A stretch of 34,658 bases of DNA, taken from contig DUEU01000056.1 of the NCBI GenBank assembly GCA_011191985.1, forward strand, positions 1 to 34,658, given 5' to 3'. Made by a program: the position numbers and the translations under genes. How positions within the stretch are numbered: position 1 is the first letter of the stretch; every line of letters starts with the position of its first letter. The notes under the pieces are model-generated. The model saw only the letters and a program-made list of their open reading frames with translations, had not been told where the DNA came from and searched no databases. Origin of the DNA: Dehalococcoidia bacterium. Its GTDB lineage: Bacteria; Chloroflexota; Dehalococcoidia; Dehalococcoidales; W111. Positions 16,945 through 25,385 of this stretch are shown piece after piece.

Positions 16945-17791
16945 TTGAGGCCGGCATATTCCCCCTGAGTATAACCGCCAGCGTACCCGGCCCCGCATGC
17001 ACGCCAACCACCGGTCCTAACCGGGCAACCGTGATTTTTTCTTTCGAAAAAATCGGGTCAAGGCTCTCAACCAGTGCTCGCGCTTCGTCGGGTGTCGTGC
17101 TGTATATGACAGCTATGTCCTCAATATTGGTGGCACTGCTGACAAATTCAGCCAGCCGCCGGGCCCCTTTAGAACGGGTACGGACGTTACCCGCCGGTAG
17201 TAGCTCACCGTCCTTCAGCGCCAGCATCGGCTTTACATTCAATATCGAGCCCAGCAGCGCGCTGGCCTTGCCAATCCGCCCCCCAAGCTGCAGATATTTC
17301 AGCGTATCAACGAAAAAGAGTATGTGGATGTTCGGGATAGCATCATTGATTACCGCCACTACCTCGGATAGACTCTTACCGTCCCGGGCCGCTTCAGCAG
17401 CCAGTATTGCCAGCATTCCCAGACCCATTGTGGTCACCTGTGAGTCAATCACCTCGACAGGACACTTTGTCTCAACACTCGCTTTACCCTGTGCCGCCGA
17501 GTTGAAGGTGCCACTCAGTTTGCTTGATATATGAACGGAAACAATCCCGTCCGCCTCCCCGGCCAATCTCTGGTAAACCTCGGTAAAATCCTGAGGGGTT
17601 GGCTGAGTAGTGTTGGGATGGACAGGGCCATGCTGCAACTTCTGGTAAAACTCATCATGGCTGATATCGACCTGGTCACGATATATTTTTTCCCCGAAAC
17701 GTACGTATAGCGGTACCACGTTTATGCCTAACTCTTCAATCACGGAAGCCGGCAGGTCGGCAGTGCTATCGGTAACAATTTTTACTGTCAT
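16925..17791 (-). CDS. DegV family fatty-acid-binding protein
   Basis: Binds a fatty acyl chain; relatives (FakB) present fatty acids to a FakA kinase. It is 288 aa, typical of the family. Motifs: IVTDSTADLP at the N-terminus, VPLYVRFGEKIYRD, the TTQPTPQDF loop, HISSKLSGTFNSA (head-group pocket), DTLKYLQLGGRIGKA and the C-terminal GPVVGVHAGPGT. GGGGGG precedes the ATG. No FakA-like kinase is in the window, but plsY downstream uses the acyl-phosphate route that FakAB can feed. It is monocistronic, with its own promoter. Confidence 0.92.
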   Translation of the reverse strand: MTVKIVTDSTADLPASVIEELGINVVPLYVRFGEKIYRDQVDISHDEFYQKLQHGPVHPNTTQPTPQDFTEVYQRLAGEADGIVSVHISSKLSGTFNSAAQGKASVETKCPVEVIDSQVTTMGLGMLAILAAEAARDGKSLSEVVAVINDAIPNIHILFFVDTLKYLQLGGRIGKASALLGSILNVKPMLALKDGELLPAGNVRTRSKGARRLAEFVSSATNIEDIAVIYSTTPDEARALVESLDPIFSKEKITVARLGPVVGVHAGPGTLAVILRGNMPASNEPVAH

Positions 17792-17810
17792 GGTTACCCC
17801 CCATTACTTA

Positions 17811-17838
17811 ATTATAGCAAGGTATTTATTTACAGTAA
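17811..17838 (-). promoter_or_regulatory. Promoter of degV
   Basis: On the - strand: TTACTG (17838-17833), 16-base spacer, TATAAT (17816-17811) with TGC in front of the -10 (extended -10). Confidence 0.5.
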
Positions 17839-18138
17839 TGTATATTTATTTGGCCAGTTTTGTCAATAGCAGTCGCCATGAAGCCATTAAAAAGATAGCG
17901 ACGGCATTTTGCAGGCACGATATTCGGGGGAAATAATTAATGGGCGTATTTAGGTAAAACAACCGGCCGGGGAATGTTTTTATCTCAACCGGTAACTGTG
18001 GTCACGTGGGGTAACCTCAATAATGAGCCGCCCCCTGCCCTATTGTGAGCGCTGCACCGGCAAAGCGAGCTACTAAAAAGACAGAGGGCGGTAACTAGCT
18101 CACCAATAATAACCTGGTTATGGTTAATATTTAACCGG
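17839..18138. other. Intergenic region between ftsZ and degV
   Basis: About 300 bases without a supported gene. A GGTTAA-TAT-TTAACC hairpin at 18122-18136 sits directly behind the ftsZ stop and may help end that transcript, though it is AT-rich. Nothing else is recognised. Confidence 0.5.
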
Positions 18139-19215
18139 CTAATGTCCGCCGGACAGTACCCTTCGCTGCCTCAGGAAAGCTGGGACAGCCAACTCTTCCT
18201 CAGTCTTAAGGTTCTTAAGTACGCGGGTGATTTCTTTCTCCCGCCCGGCACCGATTAATGTCTCCTTATCGGCAAAGCCGGTAGCAATTAGCGTCAGCCT
18301 GACCTCGCCATTCAGGTTGGTATTAAGCGTGACGCCGAAGATGATATTAGCGTCCGGGTCAACAGCCTGCCGGATAACGTCGGCTGCCCGGTTGACCTCG
18401 AGCAGACTAAGGCCATCGCCGCCAGAAATGTTGAACAGCACCCCTTTGGCCCCCCGGACCGATACATCCAGAAGCGGGCTGTCCAGCGCTGCCTGAGCCG
18501 CCTCAATGGCCCGGTTCGGCCCGGCACCGCGGCCGATAGACATCCATGACGGGCCGGCATCCGACATCACCGCCTTCACATCGGCAAAATCAAGGTTAAT
18601 CAGCCCGGGAACCGTGATGACCTCGGCAATAGCTTGAACTCCGTGACAGAGGACTTCGTCGGCCAGTTTAAAGGCGCCGTCAACCCCGGTCTTCTGGTCG
18701 CACAAAGCAAACAGGCGGTCATTGGGGATGATGACCATCGTGTCCACCTTATCAATGGTGCCGGCAATACCTTCCTCGGCAACCTGGCAGCGGTGGACAC
18801 CCTCAAACAAGAACGGCTTGGTGGCCACCGCGATGGTGAGGGCCCCACTCTGCTTGGCGATTTCCGCCACCACGGGTAACGACCCGGTGCCGGTGCCACC
18901 ACCCATACCGGCGGCAATAAATACCATATCGGCCCCGGCAACGAGTTGCCTGATTTCGTCGCGGTTCTCCTCAGCCGACTTCTGTCCCATGTGTTGGTCA
19001 CCGCCAGCACCCAATCCCCGGGTAAGCTTATTACCAATCTGGAGCCGGACTTCGGCCTCAGTAACTGCCAGATGCTGGGCATCAGTATTCATGGCGATGA
19101 ATTCCACGCCCTGTATTTGCTCTCGAACCATCCGGGTAATGGCATTACAGCCGGCGCCACCAAGGCCAACGACCTTAATCTTAGCCGGACTGGGTACGTA
19201 ACTTGCTCTTGCCAT
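18139..19215 (-). CDS. ftsZ: Cell division protein FtsZ
   Basis: Tubulin-like GTPase that polymerises into the division ring. It is 358 aa. N-terminal KVVGLGGAGCNAI (14-26), NTDAQHL (43-49), the tubulin signature GGGTGTG (105-111), T7 synergy loop NLDFAD (207-212) completing GTP hydrolysis across subunits, and the C-terminal partner-binding peptide VPAFLRQRR (344-352). The linker between the core and this peptide is only about 25 residues, at the short end for FtsZ. AAGGAG lies 7 bases before the ATG. It is 35 bases downstream of ftsA in the same operon. Confidence 0.97.
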   Translation of the reverse strand: MARASYVPSPAKIKVVGLGGAGCNAITRMVREQIQGVEFIAMNTDAQHLAVTEAEVRLQIGNKLTRGLGAGGDQHMGQKSAEENRDEIRQLVAGADMVFIAAGMGGGTGTGSLPVVAEIAKQSGALTIAVATKPFLFEGVHRCQVAEEGIAGTIDKVDTMVIIPNDRLFALCDQKTGVDGAFKLADEVLCHGVQAIAEVITVPGLINLDFADVKAVMSDAGPSWMSIGRGAGPNRAIEAAQAALDSPLLDVSVRGAKGVLFNISGGDGLSLLEVNRAADVIRQAVDPDANIIFGVTLNTNLNGEVRLTLIATGFADKETLIGAGREKEITRVLKNLKTEEELAVPAFLRQRRVLSGGH

Positions 19216-19250
19216 TTCTCATCTCCTTATTTTGGACTGCTCAGACGCTT

Positions 19251-20465
19251 CTAATTCCGGCTGCTGAAGTAGCTCAGTAACCGGGGAGGTAAAATACGCC
19301 AGCCCTCTCGCTGGCCCCTCAGGTCCGGCACGTTCTGGTTCCTTATTTTCCAGCACACCAGACCGAAGCTGGTAGCATATTCCGGCCAGCGCAGGCTGCT
19401 ATCGTGCCCATCCGGTACAATCGGCGTACCGACCCTTACCGGCAGGCCAGTGACTCTACGCCCCAGATCAGCTATGCCAGCAAGGTTACTGCAACCACCG
19501 GTGAGCACCAGCCCCGAGGAGACACCATAGCTAGAGTCGGTGCGCGGTATCCGAAACAGGATAAGACGCAACAACTCCTCAACACGGGCGTTAATAATCT
19601 CGCACAAATCGCGGTAGAGGATAGCATAGCCACCTCCTGTTAAGGTGAGGTCGCCATCGTCCGTTTCTCCTGGCAGCAGAGCGCTACCATGCTTTCTTTT
19701 CATTTCCTCAGCCACACCAAAGGGAATACTCAGGCCAACCGCAATATCATTGGTAATGTGGTAGCCGCCCACGGGCAGAGTCGACGTGTGACAAACACTG
19801 CCACCCTTGAAAACGGCAATATCGGTGACGGCGCCGCCGATGTCAGCCACAGCAACACCATCCTGTCTCTCGTCCTCGGTGAGCACCGCTTCGGCGCTGG
19901 ACAGAGACCCGAGAACTAGACCATCAATACCGATACCGAGGTGCCGGATACACCTGGTCAGGTTCTGAACTGAGGTTGCCGCCGTGGTAACAATGTGTGT
20001 CTCAACCCCCAGGCGAAAGCCCGTCATCCCCACCGGATCCTTGATATTATCCTGCTCATCGAGGGTGAAAGAGCGCGGTATAAGATGGAGCAGTTCCTGG
20101 TCAGACGGTACCTCGACGCTCTGGGCAACTTCAAGGGCCCGTTTCCTATCAGCGATATGCACCATCTGGTCCTCACGGGAGATGGAGATGACCCCATGGT
20201 TGTTCAGTGAACTCATCTCCGGGTCGGAAATACCAACATAAGCCGATTTACAGCGGTAGCCGGCCATCTTTTCCGCCTTGCTTATCGATTTTGAGATTGC
20301 CGCCGCCGCATTCCGGGTATTTGCCATGGCGTTTTTTTCTATCCCCTGAGACTCGGCAACGCCAACCCCTAGTATCCGGAGAGCCCCCGTACCATTGGTA
20401 TCGGCCATAATTGTGCATACCTTGGTGGCTCCGACATCAATAGCCGAAATTCTGTTTCTTTTCAT
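19251..20465 (-). CDS. ftsA: Cell division protein FtsA
   Basis: Actin-like ATPase that tethers FtsZ to the membrane. It is 404 aa. ASKHA motifs: AIDVGATKVCTI at residues 8-19, VADIGGAVTDIAV (phosphate 2) and VLTGGCSNLAG (adenosine). The SHS2-like 1C domain (residues ~85-165) is recognisable by LLHLIPRSFTLDEQ and DPVGMTGFRLGVETHIVT. The C-terminus ends in WRILPPRLLSYFSSRN, a plausible amphipathic membrane-targeting helix. GGGAG is 7 bases before the ATG. ftsZ follows, matching the usual ftsA-ftsZ pairing. Confidence 0.93.
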   Translation of the reverse strand: MKRNRISAIDVGATKVCTIMADTNGTGALRILGVGVAESQGIEKNAMANTRNAAAAISKSISKAEKMAGYRCKSAYVGISDPEMSSLNNHGVISISREDQMVHIADRKRALEVAQSVEVPSDQELLHLIPRSFTLDEQDNIKDPVGMTGFRLGVETHIVTTAATSVQNLTRCIRHLGIGIDGLVLGSLSSAEAVLTEDERQDGVAVADIGGAVTDIAVFKGGSVCHTSTLPVGGYHITNDIAVGLSIPFGVAEEMKRKHGSALLPGETDDGDLTLTGGGYAILYRDLCEIINARVEELLRLILFRIPRTDSSYGVSSGLVLTGGCSNLAGIADLGRRVTGLPVRVGTPIVPDGHDSSLRWPEYATSFGLVCWKIRNQNVPDLRGQREGWRILPPRLLSYFSSRN

Positions 20466-20490
20466 TTATTTCTCCCTGTCTGAAGACCGA

Positions 20491-20706
20491 TTAATACTTT
20501 CCGTTTTCGCGGTAGTGAATATTCCACTTGCCGCACAGGGCATTGAGCTGGGCCTTCATATGACTGTCCTGCGACCGGTACAGATCCGCCAGGAAGCCGT
20601 GCAGTAGCTCTCCCCCAGTCATCCCCGGGGTGGGCTCATCTGGCCCAGGCAGGTTGATGAAGACAATTTCCGTCATTACCTTCTGATACTCTACAGCCGT
20701 TCCCAT
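20491..20706 (-). CDS. Small protein of unknown function encoded upstream of ftsA
   Basis: 71 aa, not recognised. It has no membrane segment. The sequence opens MGTAVEYQKVMTEIVFINLPG, then a Pro/Gly-rich turn PDEPTPGMTGGELLHGFL, then a likely helix ending in an aromatic C-terminus (WNIHYRENGKY). It is a real gene by its very strong ribosome binding site (AAGGAGG, 6 bases before the ATG), the promoter just upstream, and its position 25 bases before ftsA in the same direction. A division-related role is inferred from position only. Confidence 0.75.
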   Translation of the reverse strand: MGTAVEYQKVMTEIVFINLPGPDEPTPGMTGGELLHGFLADLYRSQDSHMKAQLNALCGKWNIHYRENGKY

Positions 20707-20738
20707 GATTTTCCTCCTTTTTTGACCAGATTTCTCGA

Positions 20739-20768
20739 ATTTTATTCCGTACCAAAAGCATGCGTCAA
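20739..20768 (-). promoter_or_regulatory. Promoter of the small protein-ftsA-ftsZ operon
   Basis: On the - strand: TTGACG (20768-20763), 18-base spacer, TAAAAT (20744-20739), about 33 bases before the ATG of the 71-aa gene. Confidence 0.6.
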
Positions 20769-20868
20769 TTATTGTCCTCTCTTATCCCCCTTAATTCCAT
20801 AATCTCCTGACACAAGTTAATCTGGTACTATCCCAGTCCTGTGTTTTAAAATTGGGGGTGAAAGGCCC

Positions 20869-20897
20869 TTGAAATTCTGGTTTCCCTACAGTATAAT
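20869..20897 (+). promoter_or_regulatory. Promoter of the DUF5343-like gene
   Basis: TTGAAA (20869-20874), 17-base spacer, consensus TATAAT (20892-20897). The transcript would start near 20904, leaving a leader of under 20 bases that still contains GAGG (20910-20913). Confidence 0.7.
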
Positions 20898-20920
20898 GGC
20901 ACTCAAGTCGAGGTGCTATA

Positions 20921-21622
20921 TTGGTTGATGTCAGGGACAAAAAGACATTGCCGCCATATGTCTCATACCGGACATTCCGCAATTTCATTGACGGACTGGA
21001 GACGGGCATACCGGACCGGATCGACCGCAGTTACTGGGGGGACAGATATTCCGGGAGTTCTGGAACTCAACTGATGACAGCGCTGCGCTTTCTAGGCCTT
21101 GTGGACAGTACGGGCATCCCAACCACCCGCATGAGACAGCTGGTATCAGCCAAGGGTGCCCAGAGATCAGAGATTTTAAAACAGATAGGCCATACTGCCT
21201 TCGACTTCCTGTCGGAAAGGTCATTTGACCCACGGGGAGCCACCTACTCCCAGCTTGAGGAGGCCTTTTATAATAACTACCAGGTAACCGGCGATGTCGC
21301 CCGCAAGTGTATCAAGTTCTTTATCAGCCTGGAAAACGATGCCGGCGTTCCCCTATCCCCCTTCATAATGAAAAAGACCAAAACAATACGGGCCAGCACG
21401 GGCAGAAAGAAAACCACCGCCAGGGCCATCCCCGGGACAAAAGGGAATTCGATAGCCCAACAGTCGGAAAGCGCCATGCCGGTACCGGCAACCTGGTACG
21501 AAATGGTACTAACAAAGTTCCCCACCTTTGATCCCGCCTGGTCCGAGGACGTTAAGCTCAAGTGGTTTGAAGCTTTCGACACCCTGCTCAAGAAGGGCTC
21601 GCCCTCCCATAGCGACGGGTGA
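20921..21622 (+). CDS. DUF5343-like protein
   Basis: 233 aa. The N-terminal ~150 residues resemble DUF5343: LPPYVSYRTFRNFIDGL, a GTQLMTALRFLGLVDSTGIPT helix-turn-helix-like segment, and RKCIKFFISLENDAGVPLSPFI. A basic Ser/Thr/Arg linker (KTKTIRASTGRKKTTARA) follows, then a C-terminal helix with WSEDVKLKWFEAFDTLL. The domain's function is unknown; it often appears in accessory or defence-like loci (general impression, not checked). The start is a TTG with GAGG upstream, close behind the promoter. It is monocistronic and divergent from the ftsA operon. Confidence 0.75.
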   Translation: MVDVRDKKTLPPYVSYRTFRNFIDGLETGIPDRIDRSYWGDRYSGSSGTQLMTALRFLGLVDSTGIPTTRMRQLVSAKGAQRSEILKQIGHTAFDFLSERSFDPRGATYSQLEEAFYNNYQVTGDVARKCIKFFISLENDAGVPLSPFIMKKTKTIRASTGRKKTTARAIPGTKGNSIAQQSESAMPVPATWYEMVLTKFPTFDPAWSEDVKLKWFEAFDTLLKKGSPSHSDG

Positions 21623-21839
21623 CATGGGCTAATATCACCGCGCCATTATTGACCCTCCTAATCACTACCCTCTCGCCATCAAGGTACCGACAGCATCCGT
21701 GATTCCCATGTGGTGCTGGCTAATAGATGCTCTTGCAGTCCGAATTACCTAAGGCAAATCCTCCACTGCTGAAGTGTCCTAAGAAGCACTGTGAGCCATA
21801 TAGGACGGTATATCTTTATTTATTTAAATATTGACTGCC
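21623..21839. other. Intergenic region before plsY
   Basis: No gene, terminator or recognisable RNA seen. The ATATA/TATAT half-sites around 21799-21813 are too short to interpret. Confidence 0.4.
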
Positions 21840-21867
21840 TTGACTGGATATAGGGCTATGGTATAAA
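21840..21867 (+). promoter_or_regulatory. Promoter of plsY
   Basis: TTGACT (21840-21845), 16-base spacer, TATAAA (21862-21867). A second TTGACT lies at 21831-21836. Confidence 0.55.
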
Positions 21868-21928
21868 TTATGGCGAATACCTAGAAATGCTAGGTACACT
21901 TCACGATAGCGGAGGTTGCCGTCATTTT

Positions 21929-22540
21929 ATGGTGGTTTTACTGGCGCTGGCCGCTTTCTGGCTTGGTGCCTGCCCGTTTTCGCTGTGGGTGGGGCGGTGG
22001 TTTTTGGGCAAGGATATAAGGGACTACGCCGACGGTAACCCGGGGGCCGCTAACGTGTTCCGGGCCGGAGGTCGTAAGTCAGGCTTCCTAGCCCTGGTAC
22101 TGGATATTGCCAAGGGAATGCCCCTGGTATTTCTGGCTCATGCCTTCTTCGGGCTGGCCGAACCGCTGGCTATGCTGGTGGGTATTTGTGCCATAGCCGG
22201 CCATTCTTTTTCTCCTCTGCTCAGGCTAAGAGGCGGCAAGGCAATAGCGGTTACCTTTGGCGTCCTTATGGCACTGCCGCAACACGAGGTGCTTTTTACA
22301 TTTGCCGCCTTCATGTTGCTTGGCTTTTTCTTCATAGAAAACAATGCCTGGATAGTGATGCTCGGCCCGGTCGGCTCGCTGGCTTATCTGGCGGTTACTG
22401 GTATGGACTTCTGGTATTCGCTCTTCATGATGGGCGTGCTCATGCTGCTGGTGATAAAGCACTTTAATGAACTGAAGACGATTCCCCGACCCAAGGTAAG
22501 AGTTATCGCCTGGTTACAATCCAGAAGGAGGGTAATCTAG
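21929..22540 (+). CDS. plsY: Acyl-phosphate:glycerol-3-phosphate acyltransferase
   Basis: Integral membrane enzyme that makes lysophosphatidic acid from acyl-phosphate and glycerol-3-phosphate. It is 203 aa with about five hydrophobic segments. The three active-site loops are visible: ADGNPGAANVFRAGG (phosphate-binding), the LDIAKG region, and GHSFSPLLRLRGGKAIAV. The start is chosen at 21929 so that the protein begins directly in the first helix (MVVLLALAAFWLGACPFS), as in other PlsY. GGAGG at 21911 is farther away than ideal (13 bases). The alternative ATG at 21887 would add 14 residues. The glycosyltransferase follows after 24 bases. Confidence 0.9.
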   Translation: MVVLLALAAFWLGACPFSLWVGRWFLGKDIRDYADGNPGAANVFRAGGRKSGFLALVLDIAKGMPLVFLAHAFFGLAEPLAMLVGICAIAGHSFSPLLRLRGGKAIAVTFGVLMALPQHEVLFTFAAFMLLGFFFIENNAWIVMLGPVGSLAYLAVTGMDFWYSLFMMGVLMLLVIKHFNELKTIPRPKVRVIAWLQSRRRVI

Positions 22541-22564
22541 CTCGGCGATGACAGAGTCAGGATT

Positions 22565-23710
22565 ATGTTATACCAAGTAATAGTAGCCGTAGCCCTAATT
22601 GGTTTTGCCCTTAATCTTGTCCTCAATCTGAGAAGTCTCAAGAAGCCCCGTGACAGCCAGATACCAGGCACAGTCCCCTTCGTCTCTATCCTTATCCCGG
22701 CCCGGGATGAGGAGACAAACATAGGGGCCTGCCTGGAATCCCTGCGGAGACAGGACTACCCCAACTTTGAGATCCTGGTGCTGGACGATAGTTCTTCAGA
22801 CAACACCAGGAGCGTTGTGGCCGGGATAGCCGCCAAGGACAAGCGCATCCGGCTGGTCGAAGGTGAGCCTCTTCCCGCCGGCTGGGCGGGTAAGCCCTTT
22901 GCCTGCCATCAGCTGGCCAGGCAGGCAAGCGGCGACTGGTTCCTCTTTATTGATGCTGACACGATACACACTGCCAGTATGCTGCGTACGACAATGGGCC
23001 TAGCCCTCGAGGAAAGAGCATCACTGCTCTCTGGATTTCCTCGCCAACTGGCCGCTTCACTGCCTCAGAAAATAGCCATTCCGGTACTCTACTTTGTCAT
23101 CCTTAGCTGGTTACCGCTGTGGTGGCTGCAAAGCTCCCGGAAACCGAGGCCGTCGCTGGCTATCGGTCAATTCCTCCTTTTCCCCAGGGGAGAATACCGG
23201 CGCATCGGCGGACACGAGGCAGTTAAATCCAGAATACTGGAGGATGTCTGGCTGGGCATTGAGGTAAAAAGACACGGCGGCCGCCATATCGCCATTGACC
23301 TATCACCGGTGGTCTCGTGTCACATGTACCGGAACATAGGTGCCATGTGGGAAGGATTTGTCAAATGGATATACTCGGTGGCGACACTGTCATCCCTGGC
23401 GCTGGTTGGACTGCTGGTTGCCGGCTACATCTTCTTCCTGGCCCCATTCTACTGGCTCTGGAACGAGTTATTTGTCGTTACCGTGCCCACAGGTTGGGGC
23501 CCCATCCTTATTTTCCAGGTAGCGACGATTCTGGCCATGCGCTGGCTGGTAGATAATCATTTCCGTGAGCCGTTTATCTCATTTCTGCTGCATCCGCTTG
23601 GTTTCTCCTTCCTTTTTCTGGCCTGTCTCTACGCCGGCGCCCGGCGGATACTCGGCGCCGGCGTGCAGTGGAAGGCACGGCTGTACAGTAAAGAGTCCAG
23701 TATCGATTAG
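22565..23710 (+). CDS. Membrane glycosyltransferase, GT2 family (CrtQ/HpnB-like)
   Basis: Transfers a sugar to a lipid-like acceptor at the membrane. It is 381 aa. An N-terminal membrane helix (about 3-22) precedes a GT-A domain with VSILIPARDEETNIGACLESLRRQDYP, EILVLDDSSSDNTR, the IDADT metal site, FPRGEYRRIGGHEAV and ILEDVWLG (catalytic Asp region). Three further hydrophobic segments (about 270-365) end in GVQWKARLY, like the C-terminus of carotenoid and hopanoid-associated glycosyltransferases. The acceptor is unknown; no carotenoid or hopanoid gene is nearby. It is likely co-transcribed with plsY. Confidence 0.85.
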   Translation: MLYQVIVAVALIGFALNLVLNLRSLKKPRDSQIPGTVPFVSILIPARDEETNIGACLESLRRQDYPNFEILVLDDSSSDNTRSVVAGIAAKDKRIRLVEGEPLPAGWAGKPFACHQLARQASGDWFLFIDADTIHTASMLRTTMGLALEERASLLSGFPRQLAASLPQKIAIPVLYFVILSWLPLWWLQSSRKPRPSLAIGQFLLFPRGEYRRIGGHEAVKSRILEDVWLGIEVKRHGGRHIAIDLSPVVSCHMYRNIGAMWEGFVKWIYSVATLSSLALVGLLVAGYIFFLAPFYWLWNELFVVTVPTGWGPILIFQVATILAMRWLVDNHFREPFISFLLHPLGFSFLFLACLYAGARRILGAGVQWKARLYSKESSID

Positions 23711-23721
23711 GGTCTCGGGTA

Positions 23722-23750
23722 TTGACAATCAGAGAATTCATGTCTTTAAT
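23722..23750 (+). promoter_or_regulatory. Promoter of the universal stress protein gene
   Basis: TTGACA (23722-23727), 17-base spacer, TTTAAT (23745-23750). It leaves a leader of about 60 bases. Confidence 0.45.
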
Positions 23751-23817
23751 AGTAAGCAGGACCGGATAGACTAAAGGCACATGCTTTTACACCAGCCAGA
23801 TAGAGAGGATAAGTAAG

Positions 23818-24705
23818 ATGTATAAAAAAGTACTAGTCCCGTTAGACGGGTCAAGTGCTGCGGAGATTGTCCTTCCATACCTGGAAGAGATAGCGGCTAA
23901 ACTTGGTACCGAGATTACCATGGTCACCATTTCTGAGTCAAGCGCTACCGACATCGAGCACCTCTACCGCTCTTACCTGGAGCATCTTACCGGCCAGGTA
24001 AGGCGCGAGCTAAATGAATACGGGGCCAAAGAAGGGCTAGCCGTGAACAGTGAAGTCCTGCTGGGTATTCCGTCCGATGAAATAGCGCGCTGCGCCGCCG
24101 AGGTTGACGTCGGGCTCATCGCCATGGCCAGTACCGGCTCGTCGGGCCAGGGGCCGTTACTGCTGGGCAATATCACCCCTAAAATTATCCGGTCCACGGA
24201 CAGGCCGTTATTGCTGATCAGGGTACCGGCCAGCAGCGAGGCCCTCCAGCAGAAGAGGCTGGTCAAGAAGATTCTGGTGCCGCTGGATGGTTCCCGGGTG
24301 GGCGAGACGGCAATTTTGCATTCTGAGGCACTGGCCCGAGCACTAGGCGCCGAACTGATCTTGATCCAGATCATAGAGCCGGTAGTAGCCTGGGCCGGCT
24401 TTGAAGGCAGTATGTCCTACGTGGCACCACAGGACGAAGAGGGCATGAAGTCAGCCGCGATAGCCTATCTCTCCAGCATAGCCAAACCGCTAAAGGAAAG
24501 TGGGCTGAGCACCTCAATCGCCATTGGCTTCGGGGCTTCGGCAGACCAGATTATAGACTACGCCGTTGCCAACGCCATCGACCTTATCGCCGTGTCAAGC
24601 CATGGGAGGTCGGGTATCGGACGGTGGCTTTTTGGCAGCGTTACCTCCAAGCTCTTACGGGCGGCGGATACACCGCTCCTGGTAATACGCGCCACCAAGG
24701 CATGA
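23818..24705 (+). CDS. Universal stress protein with two UspA domains
   Basis: 295 aa tandem UspA protein. Domain 1 covers residues ~1-140 (KKVLVPLDGSSAAE ... ASTGSSGQGPLLLGNITPKII). Domain 2 covers ~148-295 (KKILVPLDGSRVGE ... SSHGRSGIGRWLFGSVTSKLLRAADTPLLVIR). Domain 2 has the intact G-x2-G-x-G/GS ATP loop, whereas domain 1 has a more divergent Ser/Gly/Gln loop and may not bind ATP as well. The GAGAGGATAAG leader provides the ribosome binding site. It is convergent with the cyclophilin gene, 10 bases away. Confidence 0.93.
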   Translation: MYKKVLVPLDGSSAAEIVLPYLEEIAAKLGTEITMVTISESSATDIEHLYRSYLEHLTGQVRRELNEYGAKEGLAVNSEVLLGIPSDEIARCAAEVDVGLIAMASTGSSGQGPLLLGNITPKIIRSTDRPLLLIRVPASSEALQQKRLVKKILVPLDGSRVGETAILHSEALARALGAELILIQIIEPVVAWAGFEGSMSYVAPQDEEGMKSAAIAYLSSIAKPLKESGLSTSIAIGFGASADQIIDYAVANAIDLIAVSSHGRSGIGRWLFGSVTSKLLRAADTPLLVIRATKA

Positions 24706-24715
24706 GTACTGGCGG

Positions 24716-25279
24716 CTAGTGCTCCTCGATACGTATTGTTATTATAGTGTCCCCGTTCTCCAGTTTCTTGAGGACATCCATCCCCTCTATAAGCTGACCG
24801 AATACCGAGTGCTTGCCATCAAGATGGTGCTGAGGAGTATAGGTAATAAAGAACTGGCAGCCGTTGGTATTGGGGCCGGAATTGGCCATTGACAGAGCGC
24901 CGGTAACATGGGTATGCTTGGTGAATTCATCAGCGAAACGGTAACCGGGACTACCCGTGCCAGTACCAGTAGGGTCTCCTCCCTGGGCCATGAAGTCGGG
25001 GATAACGCGATGGAAGGTGGTACCATCGTAGAAACAATCACGGGCGAGAAAGACAAAGTTATTCACCGTCACGGGCACATCGCTGGCAAACAGCTCCAGT
25101 TGCAGATTCCCCTTTTTGGTTACAATGGTCGCCGTATACTGCTTGCCGGGGTCAATCACCATCGGGGGCGGTTCTGAATAGAATTTACGCTTTGGCGCTT
25201 CATTGCTGCAGGCTGCTAGAAGCAGCATCGGCATAACCAGAATGATGCCAGCTATTCGAGATAAACGCGTTACAGTCAT
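24716..25279 (-). CDS. Peptidyl-prolyl cis-trans isomerase, cyclophilin type, lipoprotein
   Basis: Protein-folding helper outside the cytoplasmic membrane. It is 187 aa from the start used here. A hydrophobic signal segment ends in the lipobox LAAC (Cys24), so the mature protein is lipid-anchored. A short Pro-rich linker leads to the cyclophilin core: [33 protein letters not shown] (catalytic Arg region), [20 protein letters not shown] and [10 protein letters not shown]. The frame extends to a GTG at 25288, but GGGGAG abuts that codon and fits the ATG at 25279 better. Lipoproteins of this type are common in Dehalococcoidia. Confidence 0.93.
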   Translation of the reverse strand: MTVTRLSRIAGIILVMPMLLLAACSNEAPKRKFYSEPPPMVIDPGKQYTATIVTKKGNLQLELFASDVPVTVNNFVFLARDCFYDGTTFHRVIPDFMAQGGDPTGTGTGSPGYRFADEFTKHTHVTGALSMANSGPNTNGCQFFITYTPQHHLDGKHSVFGQLIEGMDVLKKLENGDTIITIRIEEH

Positions 25280-25327
25280 AAGTTGCACTCTCCCCTTGGG
25301 TAATAAGCACGCTCATTATACGGGGAG

Positions 25328-25357
25328 TTGACATTGCCCGTCAATTGTGGCTAGAAT
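25328..25357 (+). promoter_or_regulatory. Promoter of the tubulin-like gene
   Basis: Consensus TTGACA (25328-25333), 18-base spacer, TAGAAT (25352-25357). The longest-frame start GTG at 25347 lies inside the promoter, which supports the GTG at 25386. Confidence 0.6.
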
Positions 25358-25385
25358 AGTACAGTCTCTGGTATTGGAGCATGAA

